Source: Terriglobia bacterium (GTDB lineage: Bacteria; Acidobacteriota; Terriglobia; UBA7540). Taken from it: a stretch of 50,549 bases of DNA. Shown here in pieces: positions 1 through 7,768 of the stretch; the first letter of the stretch is position 1; the number at the start of each line of letters is the position of its first letter. The translations under genes were made by a program, and so were the position numbers. The stretch lies in assembly GCA_030040995.1 (NCBI GenBank), contig JASHOS010000170.1, positions 1 through 50,549 of the forward strand. Direction: 5' to 3'. Below the pieces are notes generated by a model. It was not told where the DNA came from and did not search any database. It saw only the letters and a program-made list of their open reading frames with translations.

Positions 1-480
1 ATGACCGCTCGAACCCAAGAACAGAAGAACCTCGCCGTGAATCGCCAGGCTGGGCATTTCTACAACCTACTGGAAAAGTATGAATGCGGAATCGAGTTGA
101 CGGGGACCGAAGTCAAAGCGATCCGCGAGGGGAAAGCGAGTCTAAAAGACGGTTATGCAGCCGTGCGCGGAGACGAGGTGTGGCTGATGGATTGCCACAT
201 TGGCGCGTATCTGGCGGGAAGCTATATGAACAAGGATGCTCTTCGTGACCGGCGCCTGCTGCTACACCGAGAGGAGATCAACAAACTTATTGGACGGACG
301 CAGGAGCGTGGGCTTACTCTTGTCCCGCTCCGCTTCTATCTCAAGAAGAATCTAATTAAGTGCGAGATTGCCTTGGCGAAGGGGAAAACCGTCTTTGATC
401 GCCGCGAGACACTGCGGCGGCGCACCATCGACCGCGAAACCGCGCAGGACATTCGGGAACACCAGAGGAGACACCGTTGA
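1..480 (+). CDS. smpB: SsrA-binding protein SmpB
   Basis: SmpB binds the tRNA-like part of tmRNA and brings it to ribosomes stalled on broken mRNA, so that the nascent peptide is tagged and the ribosome released. The 159-residue product has the usual family length and landmarks in order: NLAVNRQAGHFYNLLE near residue 10, GTEVKAIREGKASL near 36, RRLLLHREEI near 84 and KKNLIKCEIALAKGK near 115, ending in a basic tail (REHQRRHR) of the kind that enters the decoding centre. The ATG is the first base of the window, so its promoter and ribosome-binding site cannot be seen; the N-terminus aligns with typical SmpB starts, so the gene looks complete. Its stop overlaps the pepA start, suggesting co-transcription. 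No ssrA gene is seen nearby. Confidence 0.96.
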   Translation: MTARTQEQKNLAVNRQAGHFYNLLEKYECGIELTGTEVKAIREGKASLKDGYAAVRGDEVWLMDCHIGAYLAGSYMNKDALRDRRLLLHREEINKLIGRTQERGLTLVPLRFYLKKNLIKCEIALAKGKTVFDRRETLRRRTIDRETAQDIREHQRRHR

Positions 481-1958
481 AAATCGAATTTCGCGAAGGA
501 CCCATCGAGCAGATCGAAATCCCCCTTTTAGCAGCGAGCGCTTTCGAAGGCGCTCCGGCTTCGAGCGGGGCGACGGAGGGCTTGCCGGCCACGACTCGCG
601 CGATGCTGGAGACGCTCCAGAAATCTGGCGAGCTTACCGGCAAGATGAACGAGTGCACGCTGCTTCACCATCCTCCAGGCCTCCGCGCGGAGCGCCTGCT
701 GGTGGTTGGGGCGGGGAAAAAAGAGAAGCTCAATGCCGGCGCCGCCTTGCGCCTCGTGGGAACAGCAGTGCGCTTTGCACGAGGAAAGAGCATCCATCAC
801 ATGGGGTGGGTGTCTGCCGGGAGTGGCCTGGAGCCGGTTCAACATGCCGTTGAAGGAGCGATTCTTGCCGACTATGACCCGGATAAATACCGCTCGGACC
901 GAAATACGAGCCGGCGCATCGACCAGCTCGAATTTTTAACCGGCAACTCGCGGCCCGGCAAAGCGGAAAACGTGGAGCTGGAACGGGGCCGCATCATCGC
1001 TGAAGCCACTAATTTCACTCGCGAGCTGGTGAACGAGCCCTCCAATCGTATGACGCCCACTCTGCTCGCTGACCAAGCTGTTTCCACGGCCCGGAAATTT
1101 GGGCTGCAATCGAAGGTGCTTGGCCCGGATGAAATTCAGGCGCTCAACATGAATGCCTTTTGGGCTATCGCGCAAGGCAGCGGCGAGCCGCCGCGGCTGA
1201 TCGTGCTGCGATACGATCCGCCTGGCGCTCCGACCGCGCCGGTGATTGGCCTTATTGGGAAGGGCATCACGTTTGATACGGGCGGCATTTCCATCAAGCC
1301 CGCTCAGAACATGGAGGAAATGAAAACGGATATGGCCGGCGGAGCCGCCATGCTGGGAGTGATGCGGGCGATTGCCCAGCTCAAGCCGGCGGTCCGTGTG
1401 ATGGCTGTCGTCCCCGCTGCGGAAAACATGCCCGGAGGGCGGGCTTACAAACCCGGAGATGTGATCACGTCAATGTCTGGCAAGACGATCGAAATTCTGA
1501 ATACGGATGCTGAGGGACGGCTGGCGCTTGCGGATGCCTTGCACTACGCGAAGCAGCAGGGAGGCACGGTGCTCATCGACGCGGCCACACTCACCGGAGC
1601 GGTGACCATTGCCTTGGGCAACATCACTACTGGCGTCTTCGGCTATAACAAGGAATGGGTGAACCGCGTGCTTTCGAGCGCCACTGCTACGGGCGAGCGA
1701 ATGTGGGAATTGCCGGTAGACGATGATTACCGCGACCTTTACAAAAGCTCCATTGCGGATATTGCGAATACGGGCGGGCGCTATGGCGGGGCCATCACCG
1801 CGGCGATGTTTGTGGGAGAGTTTGCCGGAGATACGCCCTGGGTCCACCTGGACATTGCCGGAACGCGCTGGAATTACGAAGAGAAGCCTTATCTCGCGAA
1901 GGGACCGACCGGACATCCGGTGCGGACGCTTGTCCACCTGCTGATGAATATTGCGTAG
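477..1958 (+). CDS. pepA: Leucyl aminopeptidase PepA (M17)
   Basis: This is a cytosolic two-metal aminopeptidase that removes N-terminal residues from peptides and acts in peptide turnover. The 493-residue product carries the M17 hallmarks: IGKGITFDTGGISIKP near residues 260-275 (metal and catalytic lysine region), EEMKTDMAGGAAM just after, and the signature NTDAEGRLALADAL near 341. The N-terminal third is the less conserved regulatory domain. The start is a TTG at 477 whose last two bases begin the smpB stop TGA (TTGA overlap), with an AGAGGAG Shine-Dalgarno at 462-468; no better start lies downstream before conserved sequence. The overlap implies translational coupling to smpB. The next gene is convergent, and repeats fill the gap between them. 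No transmembrane segment or signal peptide is visible. Confidence 0.95.
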   Translation: MKIEFREGPIEQIEIPLLAASAFEGAPASSGATEGLPATTRAMLETLQKSGELTGKMNECTLLHHPPGLRAERLLVVGAGKKEKLNAGAALRLVGTAVRFARGKSIHHMGWVSAGSGLEPVQHAVEGAILADYDPDKYRSDRNTSRRIDQLEFLTGNSRPGKAENVELERGRIIAEATNFTRELVNEPSNRMTPTLLADQAVSTARKFGLQSKVLGPDEIQALNMNAFWAIAQGSGEPPRLIVLRYDPPGAPTAPVIGLIGKGITFDTGGISIKPAQNMEEMKTDMAGGAAMLGVMRAIAQLKPAVRVMAVVPAAENMPGGRAYKPGDVITSMSGKTIEILNTDAEGRLALADALHYAKQQGGTVLIDAATLTGAVTIALGNITTGVFGYNKEWVNRVLSSATATGERMWELPVDDDYRDLYKSSIADIANTGGRYGGAITAAMFVGEFAGDTPWVHLDIAGTRWNYEEKPYLAKGPTGHPVRTLVHLLMNIA

Positions 1959-2262
1959 CGCAGCCTAAAGGCCGCAACCAAAGTTATAGATACCCTGCCC
2001 TCTCCCTAGGGAGAGGGTGGCCCGCGGCCGGCGCTTTCTCCAGCCGGCGCGGGCCGGGTGAGGGGTAATTAAAAAGCTTGCCAAAAAGACAAGAAATCAC
2101 GACCTCGCAATGCAGAGTTTCCTGTCCCGCTCCTGCGGTAGAAACTCTCTGGCTTGCCTCTCGCTTCGCGAGATCGAAGACACTCCACTGCGAGGGTCTG
2201 CGCCACCCCCTCCCAAAGAAAAGCCGCAGACTTCGAAAGGCGCGAAGTCTGCGCTACCCCTG
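1959..2262. repeat. Convergent intergenic gap with hairpin repeats
   Basis: No gene is seen between the convergent pepA and rhamnosidase genes. Bases 1997-2065 form a GC-rich repeat beginning with a palindrome (CCCTCTCCCTAGGGAGAGGG) and ending in GGGCCGGGTGAGGGG. Related copies occur at 14485-14564, at 21595-21641 (partial) and, in the opposite orientation, at 37517-37663 and 46526-46660. A second hairpin at 2228-2256 pairs GCAGACTTCG with CGAAGTCTGC. Either could act as a bidirectional terminator, but neither has a clear T-run, so this is inference. Confidence 0.6.
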
Positions 2263-4980
2263 CTAGCTGCCGGCGGGAACGGGTTCGGCAACAAACGAAT
2301 AATGCCCCGACCCAACCCGAAAACTGATGCTGCCGTCGGAATGCTCGGCGCCGGACACGCCGGGATCGCCCTCGATAAAGCGGCCGCCCTCCCACACCTC
2401 GTGTCTTCCCTCTTCGACGCGGACGCGCGTCCATTGTTCCTCTTCCGGCACAACGACTGTTGCATCGGAGCCACAGGGGATCACAACGTCGAGCCTGATT
2501 TTGTCTGTCTCGCGGACCCAGGACGATGAAACCGTGCCGCGAACGGTGTGGATCGTGCCGGTGGCCCAATGGAGGTCCTCAACCATCTGCGGTCTGATGA
2601 GAATATGGCGATAGCCTGCCGTGCCGGGCTGCTGATTGATTCCCGCTAGCGCGCGGTAGAACCACGCTCCCACGCTCCCAAACATGACGTGGTCGTGAGA
2701 GTTCATCGAGGGGCCGGTCTTATCCTGCCAGAGTTCCCAAAGCGTGGTGGCGCCTTTCTGCACCATATATCCCCAGCTTGGATAAGACGTACGTGTCGCC
2801 AGATCATAGGCGAGATAGGAATTGCCGCTTTCGGTGAGCGCCGGCATCAGCCATTTGACGCCAATGAATCCGGCGGTGAGCTGAGTGTTGTGATAGTAAA
2901 CGATGTCATTGTAAAGGTTTCCTGCAACGGCTCCATTCCCGCGGGGCGCAAGGCCCAGCGCCAGGGCCATGGCGTTTGCCGTTTGCGTGCCGCCGGCGTA
3001 GTTTCCGGTTGTCGGATCGAAGAACCTTTGGTTGATCGCAGTTCTGATGCTGCTGGCGAGTTGTGAATAAGTCTCTCGATCAGCCGTGTTTCCGAGCACG
3101 TTGGCGATGCGGGAGAGGATTTGAACGTCGTAATAGTAGTAACAAGCGGAAACAAAAGCTCCGGGGGTGTTCACGAGCGCGACCCAATCCCCATAGTAGC
3201 TGTAACTGAGAACGTTGCCCGGCGCGCGGCTGCGCAAAAACTCCACGTACTTTTTTACGCCCTGGTAGTTCTCTTCCAGAATGCGCCGGTCGCCATATTG
3301 TTGCCACATATACCAGACGAGTTGGGGATAGGCCGTGCCCCAGGCGGGATCGGCGGGGCGCGAACCGTAACGGTGAGGGACCGTGTCGGTGACGGTTCCG
3401 TCAGTGCCCTGCGCATCATGGATATCCCGGATAAAGTTCGTGTAGAAGGCGGCCATGTCGAAGTTCATCGTGGCCTCCTCCGCCGTCACCTGGGCATCAC
3501 CCATCCAGCCCTGCCGCTCATCGCGCTGGTCACAGTCGGTGGGAATGCTCATCAGGTTCGTCAGTTGTGACCAGTGAATCAAGTGCTGAATTTGGTTCAA
3601 GATCTCTTTCGAAGCCACAAAGCTGCCTGCTTGCGCAACCGAGGTATGCACGACTTCACCCCGAATTGAGTCGAGACCGGGCGCGCCAGGAAAACCGGTG
3701 ACCTCCACGTAGCGGAATCCATGGTAGGTGAAGCGCGCATGGTAGGTTTCCCAGCCGCTGCCTTTGAGAATGTAAACGTCACGCGATTTCGCCTGCCGGA
3801 TGTTGGCCCGGTTGATCATACCGTTGGGGTAAAGCAACTCAGCGTAGCGCATCTCGACGCGCGTTCCGCGCGGGCCGCGGACGCGCAGCTTTGCCCAGCC
3901 GCTCATGTTCTGGCCCATGTCGAAGACATAGACACCCGGCTCGGGATTGGTGAGGGAGCGCGGGACCATTTCATCCGTCACGCGGATGGGCGGCATCATT
4001 TCGGCGGAGACTGCACCCTCGCTTCCGGAAACCACTTGCACGTTCGCCCATGAGCCGTCGTCATAACCGGGCCGGTCCCAGCCCGGCGTCTCGCGCCGCG
4101 CATCATAGACTTCGCCGTTGTAAACGCTGTCTTCGAGGATGGGACCTGGCGCCGCTTTCCACGAGCCGTTCGAGGCAAGGCCGAATGTGCTGCCGTCTTG
4201 CATTTGAACGTTCATCTGCAGCAATAGGGCCGGATGGGAATAGTAACCATGGAAAGCATCGCCGTTCGATAGCGTGGCCCATCCTCCGCCCAGCATCACG
4301 CCGATTGCATTGAGGCCGGCGCCGAGGTTCGAAGTGATGTCGTAAGTGGAATAGAGGACACGCTTGGGGTAAGTGGTGTAAGCAGGGTCGAGTACATTGT
4401 AGCCAATCTTCTTCCCGTTGATGTGGAGCTCATAATAGCCGAGAGCTGTTACGTAGACGCGCGCCCGGACCGGCCTACCGGGCAGGCGAAATTCCTTGCG
4501 AAGCTCGTTGCCGCCGCCGATCCATTGCCCTTTCCACTCATCCCGCGAAAGCAGACCCATTTCAAAAGTTGCGGGCGCGCTATAGGAGCTTGCGCGCCCT
4601 TCTTTATTCCACCAGCGCACCTGCCAGTAGTAAGTTCGGCCGCTTTCCAGGGCGCGTCCCGAATAAGCGACCTGACTGGGATCCCCAGAGGCAACTTTGC
4701 CGCTGTCCCATTGATCGCCCTTATTTTGGGCCAGCGAGCCTCGGCTTGCAGCCACCAGCACCTGATACGCGCTCTGAAGCTCGTCCCGCGAGTCATCCTG
4801 CAAAACCCATGAGAAGCGCGGCTGCTGAACGTCGATGCCCAACGGGTTCTTCAGGTACTCGCAGCGCAAGTGGATTGGAGCGCCGGGAGCGTTTTGCCCA
4901 TAAGCGGTTGGGGCGGAGAGTAGAGCACTGAGCGCAAACGAGAGAGCCATTAGGGAACGGAAGCTGATTCGGAATTCCAT
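2263..4980 (-). CDS. Exported alpha-L-rhamnosidase, GH78
   Basis: This enzyme is predicted to hydrolyse terminal alpha-L-rhamnose from plant glycosides or polysaccharides outside the cytoplasm. A start at 4980 gives 905 residues. It begins with a signal peptide (hydrophobic stretch MALSFALSALL, then APTAYGQ) and is preceded by GAGAGG four bases upstream; an ATG at 4992 and open sequence up to 5226 are less likely because they put polar residues in front of the signal. After a fibronectin-like region come the N-terminal rhamnosidase beta domains, then the (alpha/alpha)6 barrel with the diagnostic block TDCDQRDERQGWMGDAQ near residues 478-494. Next is an aromatic-rich barrel segment (GATTLWELW near 720), and a C-terminal beta domain with VRGTVSSSWVRE. 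Length and domain order are ordinary for GH78. Genes on both sides are unrelated; the upstream region to 5393 is shared with the divergent DUF6496 gene. Confidence 0.93.
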   Translation of the reverse strand: MEFRISFRSLMALSFALSALLSAPTAYGQNAPGAPIHLRCEYLKNPLGIDVQQPRFSWVLQDDSRDELQSAYQVLVAASRGSLAQNKGDQWDSGKVASGDPSQVAYSGRALESGRTYYWQVRWWNKEGRASSYSAPATFEMGLLSRDEWKGQWIGGGNELRKEFRLPGRPVRARVYVTALGYYELHINGKKIGYNVLDPAYTTYPKRVLYSTYDITSNLGAGLNAIGVMLGGGWATLSNGDAFHGYYSHPALLLQMNVQMQDGSTFGLASNGSWKAAPGPILEDSVYNGEVYDARRETPGWDRPGYDDGSWANVQVVSGSEGAVSAEMMPPIRVTDEMVPRSLTNPEPGVYVFDMGQNMSGWAKLRVRGPRGTRVEMRYAELLYPNGMINRANIRQAKSRDVYILKGSGWETYHARFTYHGFRYVEVTGFPGAPGLDSIRGEVVHTSVAQAGSFVASKEILNQIQHLIHWSQLTNLMSIPTDCDQRDERQGWMGDAQVTAEEATMNFDMAAFYTNFIRDIHDAQGTDGTVTDTVPHRYGSRPADPAWGTAYPQLVWYMWQQYGDRRILEENYQGVKKYVEFLRSRAPGNVLSYSYYGDWVALVNTPGAFVSACYYYYDVQILSRIANVLGNTADRETYSQLASSIRTAINQRFFDPTTGNYAGGTQTANAMALALGLAPRGNGAVAGNLYNDIVYYHNTQLTAGFIGVKWLMPALTESGNSYLAYDLATRTSYPSWGYMVQKGATTLWELWQDKTGPSMNSHDHVMFGSVGAWFYRALAGINQQPGTAGYRHILIRPQMVEDLHWATGTIHTVRGTVSSSWVRETDKIRLDVVIPCGSDATVVVPEEEQWTRVRVEEGRHEVWEGGRFIEGDPGVSGAEHSDGSISFRVGSGHYSFVAEPVPAGS

Positions 4981-5169
4981 GCGACCTCTCATAAAGGGAT
5001 TTTGAATCTCGTATATCCTGGCCAATTCACGCCGGCAGGTGAATATATCACGTTGTACGGTTGTGGCAATGCAAAAAAGTGCGACCTTAATCCGACGACA
5101 ACACCGGCCGAATGTGTGGGACCAACCAGCCATATGGTCGTGCCCCTCCGCGACATCTACCCTGGAGGT

Positions 5170-5262
5170 AGGCAGCGTAAGGGTAGGGCTTGCCCTACCC
5201 TCGTTGATTTTCGGGGCGGCAATCAAGGGGACGGCAAGCCGTCCCCCCTACATCACCGTCGG
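5170..5262. repeat. Dispersed 90-bp element, copy 1
   Basis: This element begins at AGGCAGCG, contains a GGGTAGGGC/GCCCTACCC palindrome and a GGACGGC/GCCGTCC palindrome, and ends at CATCACCGTCGG. A second copy in the same orientation lies at 19573-19663, with the same boundaries (AGGCAGTG ... CATCGCCTTCGG). It occupies the divergent gap 4981-5393 and carries no reading frame of its own. Conserved ends and paired palindromes suggest a REP- or MITE-like unit; no transposase is nearby. Confidence 0.6.
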
Positions 5263-5340
5263 GTTATCAACGCATTGGGGTGCAACAATCAAGATGCTCC
5301 CTTTTTCGCACGAGACCTCATCAAAGGACTAGATTGTGAA

Positions 5341-5389
5341 CAAAGGACGTGATTTTCGGACGTCCTCCGGCTTATTCGCCGGAAGGAGG
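5341..5389 (+). promoter_or_regulatory. Two hairpins ending in the DUF6496 ribosome-binding site
   Basis: Two small inverted repeats lie back to back: AGGACGT...ACGTCCT at 5344-5366 and TCCGGC...GCCGGA at 5366-5383. The right arm of the second runs directly into the strong Shine-Dalgarno GGAAGGAGG (5381-5389) of the GTG start at 5394. Folding in the mRNA could partly hide the ribosome-binding site, which would allow translational control. This is read from sequence only. Confidence 0.35.
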
Positions 5390-5393
5390 AAAC

Positions 5394-5894
5394 GTGCCAG
5401 AAAAGAAGACGATTGAGCGCGCCCATCAGGACGCAAGCGAAGGGAAGGCACCCTCGACACAAGCGGGTGAGTTCGTTCGGGAAGAGATGGAACACGTGCG
5501 GGAGGGCAAGCACGGGGCCCGATCACCGCAGCAAGCGATTGCGATCGGGCTTTCGAAAGCTCGGCGCGCTGGCGTTAAGCTGCCTCCTCCGTCGAAGGGA
5601 AAAGCGCCGGCGAGGGCTCGCGTGCAGGCCGCGCGGGACTATCGCAAAGGTCAGAGCAGCGGGGAGCATAAACCCTCGCCCCGCCGGTCGCGCGCCGTAT
5701 CAAGAGCTTTGAAGCGGGAAGGAGGGCAGGCAGCATCGCATGCGGCAATTGGCCGCCAGGCGCGCGCCAGCGCAAGGAAGCGCGGGGGCGCCAGCCGGCG
5801 CCAAGCGGCCGCGAAGGCTGTCCGCGCCAAGGGCGCCACTCGGTTGAGGCAGGCGGCGCGTAAAGCCGCTCGCACCCGCCAGGCACGTGGGTAG
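5394..5894 (+). CDS. DUF6496-type small basic protein
   Basis: The 166-residue, strongly basic protein has an N-terminal module around residues 16-65 with REEMEHVREGKHGARSPQQ and IAIGLSKARRAGVKLPPP. I recognise this pattern from the DUF6496 family of small, probably nucleic-acid-associated proteins. The remaining 100 residues are a low-complexity Ala/Arg/Lys tail (repeats such as RQAARKAARTRQARG) resembling histone-H1-like tails. The chosen start is GTG at 5394, five bases after a near-perfect GGAAGGAGG; an in-frame ATG at 5349 lies upstream of that site and would encode unrelated sequence. Binding to DNA or RNA is an inference from charge. It is divergent from the rhamnosidase gene and stands alone; nothing shows a shared task. 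Confidence 0.8.
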   Translation: MPEKKTIERAHQDASEGKAPSTQAGEFVREEMEHVREGKHGARSPQQAIAIGLSKARRAGVKLPPPSKGKAPARARVQAARDYRKGQSSGEHKPSPRRSRAVSRALKREGGQAASHAAIGRQARASARKRGGASRRQAAAKAVRAKGATRLRQAARKAARTRQARG

Positions 5895-5922
5895 AAAACG
5901 TGTCCGCTTGCCTGGGGGTCCA

Positions 5923-6036
5923 CTAAGGGTCTGCACCAGGAGCTAAGGAGATAACATGCTTCTTGTACGAGCCGCCTAAATTCTTTCCCGTCTTTTCCGA
6001 AATCACTTTGTATCCCTCTTTTACCTTCTTGATCAT
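5923..6036 (-). CDS. Very short ORF resembling a truncated conserved small protein
   Basis: A 37-residue minus-strand frame starts at ATG 6036 behind an AGGGAG ribosome-binding site and reads MIKKVKEGYKVISEKTGKNL. This resembles small bacterial proteins of roughly 45-60 residues that continue with a Tyr-Lys-Thr/Ala-rich helix and a KRLxQVExFKH-type ending. Here the frame runs to GGSYKKHVISLAPGADP and stops at 5923, with no matching tail in the other two frames. It therefore looks like a 3'-truncated copy. It lies convergent to the DUF6496 gene, a pairing that may be functional. The family recognition is from memory of the motif, so confidence is modest. Confidence 0.45.
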   Translation of the reverse strand: MIKKVKEGYKVISEKTGKNLGGSYKKHVISLAPGADP

Positions 6037-6054
6037 GCTTTTTCTCCCTTTACG

Positions 6055-6141
6055 CCTCAGTTTCGGGTGGGATTATAGCGGCGGGTTTACCCCGCCACAC
6101 GGAATGGCGGCATAAAGCCGCCTCTACGCACCCAAAACTGA
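6055..6141. repeat. 87-bp miniature inverted-repeat element
   Basis: The element is bounded by CTCAGTTTCGGGTG (6056-6069) and CACCCAAAACTGAG (near 6128-6141), which pair with one mismatch. Inside are two hairpins, one of them AATGGCGG...CCGCCTCTAC at 6103-6127. The same 25-bp inner hairpin, next to the same ACGCCTCAGTTTCG edge, reappears at 21517-21560 in opposite relative order. The rest of the gap 5895-6337 holds the short ORF at 5923-6036 and the element at 6245-6302. Confidence 0.55.
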
Positions 6142-6244
6142 GACCCTTATTTTCTCCCCGTCGTTGTACTGGCGCGAGTCTCCCGTAAAATTGTATTCTG
6201 CCTATTCTGATGCCGGGACCGATGAAACCGGGTTCGGGAAGGAA

Positions 6245-6302
6245 GTAGCGCCGGTCCCACTTGGCGGGACCGGCACATGCCGCCCTAAAGGGCGGCGCTA
6301 CG
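6245..6302. repeat. REP-like double hairpin, copy 1
   Basis: Two adjacent hairpins: GGTCCCAC...GGCGGGACC and GCCGCCCT...AGGGCGGC, framed by GTAGCGCC at the left and GGCGCTAC at the right so that the ends also pair. Related copies lie at 16431-16488 (opposite orientation) and 28754-28815. It sits directly upstream of the transhydrogenase operon. Confidence 0.6.
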
Positions 6303-6337
6303 ATCTGTGTCGTTCCGTATAGAACGGAGTTTGACGG

Positions 6338-7477
6338 GTGGCTATCCAAGCCGCAGTTCCGAGGGAGACGCAGCCTGGAGAGAGGCGCGTTGCCATGACG
6401 CCGGGCATCGCGGAGCGGCTGTCAAAAATGGGAATCCGTCTATGCGTTGAGCAGGGCGCTGGGTCGGGCAGCGGAATGGCAGACGCGGAATATGCGAAGA
6501 GCGGCACGATAATAGAGGATGCGGCGCGGCTATACGGCGAAGCGGATATCGTGCTACGGGTTCAGCTTCCCGAGCCCGGCTACATCCGCCTGATGCGGCC
6601 GGGAGCCGTCCTGGTGAGCTTTGTTTACGCCAACCGGAACCCATCCACCGTCCTGCTTCTGAAGGAAAGAAGGATCACCACATTTGCGATGGAGCTTGTT
6701 CCGCGAATCTCCCGCGCTCAAAATCTCGACGCCTTATCCTCGCAAGCGGTAGTGGCGGGCTACCGGGCGGTGCTTGTGGCGGCGGAGAAGCTCGATCGTT
6801 TTTTCCCCATGCTGATCACGGCAGCCGGCGCCATCCGGCCTGCCAAAGTCTTGGTGATCGGCGCTGGCGTTGCCGGCCTGCAAGCCATTGCCACAGCGCG
6901 GAGGCTGGGCGCTCAGGTGGAAGGCTATGACATCCGTCCGGCCAGCCGCGAAGAAGTGGAGTCCTTGGGCGCCAAGTTCGTCTCGGCCAGTATCCAAGCG
7001 GAGGGGCAAGGAGGCTACGCGCGCGAGTTGACGCCCGAAGAGCGCCAGGCGCAGCAGGAAGCCCTGGCGCAGCACATTCGGCAGGCGGATGTAGTGATTT
7101 GCACGGCCAGCGTTCCTGGCCGTCCCGCGCCCAAGATCGTGTTGAAACCGATGGTCGAGGTGATGAAGCCAGGCTCGGTGATTGTGGACCTGGCGGCGGA
7201 GAGCGGCGGGAATTGCGAACTCACCCAGCCTGGGGGCGAGGTGAAGCACGGCGGTGCCGTGATCCTTGGGCCCTTGAATCTCGCGGCGACGCTCGCTGAA
7301 GATGCAAGCCGCTTATACGCCCAAAATGTTTACAACCTCTTGAGCCTGATCGTTCGTGACTCTGAGCTCGGTCCGGACTGGAGCGACGAGGTGATCAGCA
7401 AAACGGTTCTGACGCATGACGGGCAAATCAAAGACGATTCCACCCGGCGCCTTCTGGAAGGAGACAGCAAAGAATGA
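6338..7477 (+). CDS. pntA: NAD(P) transhydrogenase subunit alpha, part 1
   Basis: This is the NAD(H)-binding domain I of the membrane proton-translocating transhydrogenase, which couples proton re-entry to reduction of NADP+ by NADH. The 379-residue product matches the AlaDH/PNT family: the N-terminal lobe opens with AVPRETQPGERRVAMTPG, the mobile-loop region RAQNLDALSSQA lies at 126-137, and the Rossmann loop VLVIGAGVAGLQAI at 171-184. The start is GTG at 6338 with an ACGGAG site upstream; the E-x-R-V motif begins only a dozen residues in, so no later start fits. Its stop overlaps the next start by four bases. The alpha subunit is split into two genes here, as in many bacteria other than Escherichia coli. 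Confidence 0.94.
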   Translation: MAIQAAVPRETQPGERRVAMTPGIAERLSKMGIRLCVEQGAGSGSGMADAEYAKSGTIIEDAARLYGEADIVLRVQLPEPGYIRLMRPGAVLVSFVYANRNPSTVLLLKERRITTFAMELVPRISRAQNLDALSSQAVVAGYRAVLVAAEKLDRFFPMLITAAGAIRPAKVLVIGAGVAGLQAIATARRLGAQVEGYDIRPASREEVESLGAKFVSASIQAEGQGGYARELTPEERQAQQEALAQHIRQADVVICTASVPGRPAPKIVLKPMVEVMKPGSVIVDLAAESGGNCELTQPGGEVKHGGAVILGPLNLAATLAEDASRLYAQNVYNLLSLIVRDSELGPDWSDEVISKTVLTHDGQIKDDSTRRLLEGDSKE

Positions 7478-7758
7478 ATGGATTTATCGCGCTTTACATT
7501 TTTATGACGGCAGCCTTTGCCGGCTACGAGATCATTACTCGCGTCCCGGTGATCCTGCACACGCCATTGATGTCTGGCTCAAACTTCGTGCATGGAATCG
7601 TCCTCGTGGGGACAATGATCGCGCTGGCGGAGGCGCGCGGACCGCTGGAAGTCTCCATCGGTTTTGTGGGCGTGGCGATGGCGGCCTCGAACGTGGTCGG
7701 CGGTTTTGCCGTCACCGAGCGCATGTTGGAAATGTTCAAAAGCAAGAAAAACGAGTAG
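7474..7758 (+). CDS. pntAB: NAD(P) transhydrogenase subunit alpha, part 2 (membrane)
   Basis: The 94-residue hydrophobic protein supplies the first membrane helices of transhydrogenase domain II. The family motif is clear: an N-terminal helix, then VPVILHTPLMSGSNFVHGIV near residues 25-44, followed by two more hydrophobic stretches and a short basic tail (FKSKKNE). The ATG overlaps the TGA of the preceding gene (ATGA), so translation is probably coupled. It stands between the alpha and beta genes in the standard operon order. Length is normal for the split form. Confidence 0.94.
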   Translation: MNGFIALYIFMTAAFAGYEIITRVPVILHTPLMSGSNFVHGIVLVGTMIALAEARGPLEVSIGFVGVAMAASNVVGGFAVTERMLEMFKSKKNE

Positions 7759-7768
7759 GAATTAACTG

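Noticed and set aside
5002-5352. Open frames of about 100 residues across the rhamnosidase upstream region
   Set aside because: They run through the repeat at 5170-5262 and have no domain or ribosome-binding site; non-coding.
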